From the NCBI RefSeq assembly GCF_024055725.1, contig NZ_JAMXMX010000027.1, forward strand, positions 43,470 to 107,469: a stretch of DNA of 64,000 bases, read 5' to 3'. Within the stretch, counting starts at the first letter, position 1. Each line of letters begins with the position of its first letter. This document shows, piece by piece, positions 59,543 to 64,000 of this stretch. The position numbers and the translations under genes are program-made. Origin of the DNA: Actinoallomurus spadix (GTDB taxonomy: Bacteria; Actinomycetota; Actinomycetes; Streptosporangiales; Streptosporangiaceae). The notes beneath the pieces are model-generated. The model did not search any database, had not been told where the DNA came from, and worked only from the letters and a program-made list of their open reading frames with translations.

Positions 59543-59582
59543 GAAGTTAATGCGATTAACTTCAAGTTAGTCGCATTAACTT
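59543..59582. promoter_or_regulatory. Double TetR-type operator
   Basis: Two adjacent dyads of the form AAGTTAAT-NNN-ATTAACTT occur at 59543-59563 (perfect, with a further G/C pair at the ends) and 59564-59582 (one mismatch). Together they also form a 17-bp inverted repeat (GTTAATGCGATTAACTT and AAGTTAGTCGCATTAAC). They stand out from the GC-rich context. The likely binder is the TetR protein at 58291-58875. Confidence 0.85.
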
Positions 59583-59772
59583 CGCGCCGCAAGGTGTCTC
59601 GCCGATCAGCCCGAGGCGTCAGCCCGCCGCCGAGGAGGCTCTTCCCGGCGAGCGAGGATCCGGCGTCATCCCTCGGCGGCCACGGTGACGCCGCGAACTC
59701 GCCAGCACCCGGCCACGGACGCCGGTTGGGTGGAGGACATCGCTGTCACATCCCTCCTAGGACGGGGTTCGA

Positions 59773-60999
59773 ATGTCCACGCTCACCACTTCGGCCGGTG
59801 ACTCCGCCACATCGGCCCGGTCGGCACGGGCCGGGTGGCCCGCGGTGCTGGCGGTGATGCTGGGGATCTTCTCGATCGTCACCACCGAGATCCTGCCGAT
59901 CGGACTGCTGACGTCCATCGGCTCCAATTTCACCGTCTCCGACGGCACCGCCGGATTGATGATGACCATGCCCGGTTACCTCGCGGCGGTCTCCGCGCCG
60001 CTGGTCACCGTGGCGACCGCCCGGATCGATCGGCGGCTGATGCTGTGCGCCTTCATGCTCCTGCTGGCGTCGGCGAACCTCATCGCCGCCACCGCGACGA
60101 CGTACTGGGCGGTGCTCGTCTCACGCGTCCTCGTGGGCGTCGTCATCGGCGGTTTCTGGTCCATCGGCCCGGGACTGGCCGGCCGTCTGGTCCCGGAGGG
60201 GAACGCGCGCAGGGCGACGGCCGTCATCTTCTCGGCCGTTCCGCTGGGCTCGGTTCTCGGCGTGCCGTTGGGGACGCTGATCGGGGACCTGGGAGGGTGG
60301 CGGGTCAGCTTCGTGGCGCTCGGCCTGCTGTCCGTGGCGGTGCTCGTCGCATTCGCCGTGCTGATGCCCCCGCTGCCCGCCGAGCGGATCACGCGGCTCG
60401 CCGTCCTCCGCGGCACGCTCCGCGGCGTGGACACCCGGTACGCGCTGCTGGTGACGGTTCTCGCCGTCCTCGCGCACTTCGGCGCCTACACCTACGTGAC
60501 GCCCTTCCTGGAGCGGGTCACCCAGGTGTCCTCCGGGCGGATCACGCTGTTCCTGCTGGCCTACGGCGTCGCCGGCCTCGCCGGGAACTTCCTGGCGGGC
60601 GCCGCCGTCGCCCGGCGTCCGCACATCACGTTCGGCGTCGCCGGAGGCCTGATCGCCGCGGCCACGCTGGCGCTTCCGTACCTCGGCCGGTGGGAGCCGG
60701 GTGCCACCGTACTGCTGATCGTGTGGGGGGTGGGCTACGGCGCTGTCCCGGTCTGCTCGCAGACCTGGTTCGTCAAGGCGGCCCCGCACGCGCCGGAGGC
60801 GGCCTCGGTCTTGTTCACGGCCTCGTTTCAGGCGACCTTGTCGACCGGCGCCCTGGTCGGCGGCCTCGTCGTGGATCGCACGTCCCTGCGGGCCGCCATG
60901 CTGCTCGGCGGGGCCACCGCCGTGATCATGGTGATGACCGTGGTGGGCCGTCATCGCCGGGTCATCGCGACCCATCCGGCCGGCCGGAGTGCGACCTGA
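59773..60999 (+). CDS. MFS transporter (DHA1, arabinose-efflux/AraJ-like)
   Basis: This 408-residue protein has 12 predicted membrane segments. The A-motif region is changed to TARIDRRLMLCAFMLL between helices 2 and 3, and the C-motif-like SAVPLGSVLGVPLGTLIGDL in helix 5 supports a drug-exporting antiporter. It begins with a 20-residue cytoplasmic tail. ATG 59773 follows GACGGGG, a poor Shine-Dalgarno. It is divergent from the TetR/membrane-protein operon with a 250-bp gap that contains the double operator at its far side. Its 3' end overlaps the convergent small gene by 38 bp. Confidence 0.9.
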   Translation: MSTLTTSAGDSATSARSARAGWPAVLAVMLGIFSIVTTEILPIGLLTSIGSNFTVSDGTAGLMMTMPGYLAAVSAPLVTVATARIDRRLMLCAFMLLLASANLIAATATTYWAVLVSRVLVGVVIGGFWSIGPGLAGRLVPEGNARRATAVIFSAVPLGSVLGVPLGTLIGDLGGWRVSFVALGLLSVAVLVAFAVLMPPLPAERITRLAVLRGTLRGVDTRYALLVTVLAVLAHFGAYTYVTPFLERVTQVSSGRITLFLLAYGVAGLAGNFLAGAAVARRPHITFGVAGGLIAAATLALPYLGRWEPGATVLLIVWGVGYGAVPVCSQTWFVKAAPHAPEAASVLFTASFQATLSTGALVGGLVVDRTSLRAAMLLGGATAVIMVMTVVGRHRRVIATHPAGRSAT

Positions 61000-61228
61000 G
61001 GCGGTCACGCAGTTCGAAGGCCGTCCGCGTCACTTCCATCTGCGCGCGGCCTCGTACGGCGATCCAGGCAGGCGCGAAGGGGTCGTGCAGAATCCCCCAG
61101 CGGGGGAACTCCCGGCGCAGGCGGGCCAGCCACAGCGCCGGGTCGGTCCCGCCCAGGTCTCCCCGTCGGGGACCGGGTTCGTGGTCGACGCGTGTGTCGC
61201 GCGGACCCGGAAGACCGCCGGCCTCCAT
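60962..61228 (-). CDS. Small hypothetical protein, paired with the gene at 61232
   Basis: This 88-residue protein contains ALWLARLRREFPRWGILHDP followed by FAPAWIAVRGRAQMEVTRTAFELRDRL. The block (LRR(D/E)FPxWGIxxDPxxxxWIAVRG) is common in small actinobacterial proteins encoded next to XRE-TPR regulators; no function is established. ATG 61228 lies 3 bp after the stop of the gene at 61232, so the two are coupled. Its end overlaps the convergent MFS gene by 38 bp. Confidence 0.7.
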   Translation of the reverse strand: MEAGGLPGPRDTRVDHEPGPRRGDLGGTDPALWLARLRREFPRWGILHDPFAPAWIAVRGRAQMEVTRTAFELRDRLRSHSGRPDGSR

Positions 61229-61231
61229 CGG

Positions 61232-61567
61232 TCAGCCGTCCTCGGAGTCGCCGACGCGGAGGACCTTCGCGATGAGGTCGGCCGCGTGCGTGATCTCCTC
61301 GGCCGCGCACATGTACTCCGTCTCCAGTGGCGCTTTCCGGGACGGGCCGGTCCAGCACCAGTACCAATGGAGTGAGCGGTCCGCGTGACCGCACAGTGCC
61401 ACGTACTGCGACAGTCGTGACGCCGCCGGATTCCACGCCATCACCGCCGCCGCGCCGACCCGGACGGTCAGGCCCCGTTCGGTGAGGGCGGTGGAGAGTT
61501 CGCCCAGTCGGGTCGCGATGAGTCGTGCTTCTCTGGACGTTTCGCCGTCCGGCTCCTGTGCGGCCAT
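61232..61567 (-). CDS. Small hypothetical protein divergent from an XRE-TPR regulator
   Basis: This 111-residue soluble protein contains LIATRLGELSTALTERGLTV and a Trp-rich middle (ADRSLHWYWCWTGP). It is rich in helices and has three cysteines. I do not recognise a family. ATG 61567 follows GAAAGG. It is divergent from the XRE-TPR regulator at 61694 with 126 bp between, and is followed after 3 bp by the gene at 60962-61228. In many actinomycetes such small paired genes are under control of the neighbouring regulator. Confidence 0.7.
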   Translation of the reverse strand: MAAQEPDGETSREARLIATRLGELSTALTERGLTVRVGAAAVMAWNPAASRLSQYVALCGHADRSLHWYWCWTGPSRKAPLETEYMCAAEEITHAADLIAKVLRVGDSEDG

Positions 61568-61693
61568 AATCGTGCCTTTCGATCAAGGTTTCCGGGGGGC
61601 GGAATACTCGTCTCTTCTCGGCGTCGCCTTATCGTTTCGGCCACCTCCTGTAATCGGGTAGTGCGTAATCGCGACCGGTTATAGCCTGTCGCC

Positions 61694-62833
61694 GTGGAAG
61701 CGCGGAGCCTGGCAGAAGCCCTCAAATTGATCATGAAAAGCCGCCGGTGGTCCCAGGTGAAACTCGCCCGGGAGCTGGGCATGTCGCAGGTCTGGGTCTC
61801 GCAGGTCTCGCGTGAACGGCGCGATCCAGGGATCATCAAGGCGAGCAGGCTTCTCGCCCGCGTAGGCTGGGAGTTGCGCATAACGCCTATAGGGGAGGAA
61901 GAGGATCCCTTGAAGCGGAGATCATTCATCGCAACGGCGGCCTCGGTCGCACTTCTGCCGTCGGCAAAGGTCGGCCCCTATGAAGATCCGCATTATCTCC
62001 GTGCGCTGGCGACACAACTTCGCACCACGCGGTACGAGATCGGCGGAGTTCCGCTGGTCGCGACCGCTTTACGGCACCTCGGTAGGATCGGGCACTCGAT
62101 CAACGCACTCGACCCGGACGTTCAGGTGGCATCGGCCGGCCTGGCCCGCGCGGCATCCGTGGTGCTGTACGACGCCCGTATGTTCGACAAGGCGGAAAAG
62201 GCGGGCAACTTCGCGTTGATTCTGGCGAAAAGGGCCGATCATGCTGAGGACACGGCTAACGCGTTCGAGTTGTTGAGCCAGGTCAGCTCTTACCGAGGCG
62301 ACCACCGGCGAGCGGCCATGTACGCACAACGCGGTCTCGGGCTTCCGGCGCTCACGGATGAGTGCAAGGCGCGGTTGAGCGTCCGGTTGGGCGTCTGTCT
62401 CGCTAAGACGAACGCAGGCGGTACCGAGCGCCGGTCCCGCAACCTGCTCGACATCGCGCACGGCTATGACGGCGCCTCGTCCAAGAGCGGAGCGATGATT
62501 CTGGGAAGCTCCGGCATCGTTCTCAGTCACCTCGGTCACCATGAAGAGGGCGAGCGTTACCTCGATGAAGCGGTGCGCCGCTTCCAGGGGCTCCCGCTCC
62601 TCCATGGCCTGTGGCTCGGTGAAAGCGCGCACGCGGCGCTGCGGGCGGCCGATCCGAACCGGGCCGCGCACCAGATGCGGGCCGTCGCCCGGCTGAGTCC
62701 TCTGATCACCTCGTGCCGATTCGACCAGAAGGTCGATGAGATCCTGGCGGAATCCGCGCGGTGGGCGAGTGTGCCGGAGATGCGGGAGGCGCGTGAGCAG
62801 TTGAAAGCCGTACAGCCCTCGGTGAAAGCCTGA
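61694..62833 (+). CDS. XRE-family regulator with TPR domain
   Basis: This 379-residue protein has an HTH at about residues 8-60 (WSQVKLARELGMSQVWVSQV, then RDPGIIKASRLLARVGWELR), a short hydrophobic stretch preceded by RR (KRRSFIATAASVALLPS, residues 74-90), and a TPR-rich C-terminal part (for example AEDTANAFELLSQVSSYRGD and HLGHHEEGERYLDEAVRRFQ). The layout matches actinobacterial HTH-TPR regulators that may respond to peptides. GTG 61694 is 8 nt after TATAGC (61680-61685) with no Shine-Dalgarno, so the mRNA is probably leaderless. It is divergent from the two small genes. Confidence 0.85.
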   Translation: MEARSLAEALKLIMKSRRWSQVKLARELGMSQVWVSQVSRERRDPGIIKASRLLARVGWELRITPIGEEEDPLKRRSFIATAASVALLPSAKVGPYEDPHYLRALATQLRTTRYEIGGVPLVATALRHLGRIGHSINALDPDVQVASAGLARAASVVLYDARMFDKAEKAGNFALILAKRADHAEDTANAFELLSQVSSYRGDHRRAAMYAQRGLGLPALTDECKARLSVRLGVCLAKTNAGGTERRSRNLLDIAHGYDGASSKSGAMILGSSGIVLSHLGHHEEGERYLDEAVRRFQGLPLLHGLWLGESAHAALRAADPNRAAHQMRAVARLSPLITSCRFDQKVDEILAESARWASVPEMREAREQLKAVQPSVKA

Positions 62834-62923
62834 CCGGCCCAGCGATCGCGATCCGGGCTGAGCAGAGGCCCGGCACCGGCGTTCGCGTGCGGTCAGCCCG
62901 GTCATCCGGAGATGGAGCCAGTA

Positions 62924-62982
62924 CCGCTCTCATGCAGCGGTGAGTACCGGTCTCATGCATGCCTCGCTGCCGGTCTCATGCA
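62924..62982. repeat. Three direct repeats with exact 23-bp period
   Basis: CCGCTCTCATGCA (62924-62936), CCGGTCTCATGCA (62947-62959) and CCGGTCTCATGCA (62970-62982) start at exactly 23-bp steps. They lie in the 287 bp between the XRE-TPR gene and the short-chain dehydrogenase gene, about 140 bp before the latter. They look like operator half-sites rather than part of a gene. Confidence 0.75.
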
Positions 62983-63120
62983 GTGATCGGTACCACTTCG
63001 CCGCAGCCGGGTCCGCGACGTACGGACGTAGGGAAGGTGGCCGGGGGACTCCTATGAGCGCTGGTCCCGGGCGGGGCGCGGTCTGGATCGTACGGGCGGT
63101 GCGGCCGCAGGGTGGTCGGC

Positions 63121-63912
63121 ATGAGCAACGCAACAATCAGGTCCGATGGCGCAGTTGGTCCTCTCGCCGGTCGCGTCGCGGTCGTGACCGGTGCCTCCAG
63201 TGGGATCGGCGCGGCGACCGCCCGTCGGCTGGCCGCCGGCGGGGCGTCCGTCGCCGTGCTGGGCCGGCGCGAGGACCGCCTGAAGGAACTGGCCGACGAA
63301 ATGCGGCCTACGGCGGCGGGAGCCGTGCTGCCGCTGGCCGTCGACCTCACCGATCCCGAGGGTGTTCGCGCCGCGGCCCGTACGGTCGGCGCGGAACTCG
63401 GGGCGGTGGACCTCGTCGTCGCGAGCGCCGGGGTGATGCTCGGCGCGCCGTTCGAGACGGCGGGAACCGACGAGTGGGAGCGCATGATCGACGTCAACCT
63501 GCGCGGCCTGCTGCACACGTCACGCGCGTTCACCGACGACCTGATCGGCGCGGCGGCGAAGGGCGGTCCCGCGGACCTCGTGTACGTCGGCTCGGTGGCC
63601 GGGCACGCCCTCTATCCCGGCTGGTCGGTCTACTCGGCGACCAAGGCCGCCGTCGCCCACCTCACCCGCAACCTGCGGGCCGAGCTCGGGCCGCGTGGCG
63701 TCCGCGTCAAGAACGTCGAGCCCGGGGTGACCCTCACCGAACTGGGTGCGGACATGCGGGACGCCGAGATGACGGAGGCTCTGGCGCAGATGCGCGCCGG
63801 CATGCGTCCGCTGGACCCCGAGGACATCGCCGAGGCCATCGCCTTCGCGGTCGCGGCCCCGCCCCACGTCAACGTGGCCGAGCTCGTCGTCGTCCCGGTC
63901 GAACAGGGCTGA
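63121..63912 (+). CDS. Short-chain dehydrogenase/reductase
   Basis: This 263-residue classical SDR has the cofactor motif VVTGASSGIGAATARRLAAG, an ASAGVM motif in place of NNAG, and the catalytic triad Ser (VGSVAGHALY), Tyr and Lys (YSATKAAVAHL). The C-terminal part has the EPGVTLTELG loop. It would reduce or oxidise a small alcohol or carbonyl with NAD(P). ATG 63121 was chosen over GTG 63112; GGTGG lies at 63112. The 23-bp-period repeats upstream are its likely control region. It is the last gene; the 88 bp after it hold nothing recognisable. Confidence 0.92.
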   Translation: MSNATIRSDGAVGPLAGRVAVVTGASSGIGAATARRLAAGGASVAVLGRREDRLKELADEMRPTAAGAVLPLAVDLTDPEGVRAAARTVGAELGAVDLVVASAGVMLGAPFETAGTDEWERMIDVNLRGLLHTSRAFTDDLIGAAAKGGPADLVYVGSVAGHALYPGWSVYSATKAAVAHLTRNLRAELGPRGVRVKNVEPGVTLTELGADMRDAEMTEALAQMRAGMRPLDPEDIAEAIAFAVAAPPHVNVAELVVVPVEQG

Positions 63913-64000
63913 GTGTCCGAGCGTTGCGCCGTCTCCCTTCGATCGTCTGGCCCTGGGCGGCGCGCAGGTGTTTTTCGGCGGGGCCGTGGCCGGGCACTCG

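Overview
The window is about 70 percent G+C, has many GTG and TTG starts, and carries typical actinobacterial families: several ECF sigma factors, PadR, MocR, an XRE-TPR regulator, a SAM-IV riboswitch, DUF2510 and DUF4239 proteins and a fragment of a mycothiol-type maleylpyruvate isomerase. It looks like chromosome of a filamentous actinomycete. Streptosporangiales/Thermomonosporaceae (Actinomadura-like) is my guess from the style of the proteins and is not proven. No phage, plasmid origin, CRISPR array or large biosynthetic cluster is visible.

Layout. 1-6.1 kb: the end of a DUF2510 membrane protein, then a flavoprotein/MocR divergent pair, a possible peptidoglycan amidase, an APH-fold phosphotransferase and a PEP-mutase/isocitrate-lyase-family enzyme. 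The MocR operator is duplicated with the same spacing in front of the last enzyme, so these genes probably form a small regulon. 6.1-12.8 kb: three paralogous ECF sigma factors, each fused to a zinc-finger anti-sigma-like segment, one membrane helix, a Pro/Thr/Ser stalk and a small external domain, with an acyl-CoA synthetase between the second and third. 12.9-15.5 kb: a large surface protein with a substrate-binding-like and a von Willebrand A domain. 15.8-20.5 kb: a membrane EEP-family protein, an RNA methyltransferase, and a PadR-controlled membrane protein/carotenoid oxygenase operon. 20.5-25.2 kb: a surface protein, and a 1019-residue protein with three SseB-like domains and an unassigned C-terminal domain, translationally coupled to a small partner. 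25.4-29.8 kb: a PLP enzyme under a SAM-IV riboswitch, a lipoprotein and a bifunctional penicillin-binding protein.

29.9-34.5 kb holds a tightly overlapping five-gene operon (SIS isomerase, ROK kinase, NagA-type deacetylase, PfkB kinase, class II aldolase) that together would take N-acetylgalactosamine through tagatose phosphates to trioses. It is followed by an isocitrate-lyase-family lyase, a DUF4239/surface-protein pair and a catalase. 41-48.5 kb holds two NarL-type two-component systems, an esterase, an ABC exporter and a TetR regulator. 48.5-49.6 kb is a scar beside tRNA-Arg(TCT): the 5' end of an IS1380-type transposase, a 43-residue membrane peptide gene and the 5' end of a cytochrome P450. 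49.7-64 kb contains a GH35 beta-galactosidase, a GT39-like glycosyltransferase, an aldehyde dehydrogenase, a membrane protein, a Uma2 nuclease, a TetR/membrane-protein operon with a double operator, an MFS transporter, an XRE-TPR regulator with two small genes divergent from it, and a short-chain dehydrogenase preceded by three direct repeats of 23-bp period.

The strongest candidates for something new are the duplicated MocR operator linking a PEP-mutase-family gene to a PNPOx-like gene, the three self-contained sigma/anti-sigma transmembrane fusions, and the SseB-repeat protein with its coupled partner. All functions are read from sequence by eye; nothing was searched against a database.
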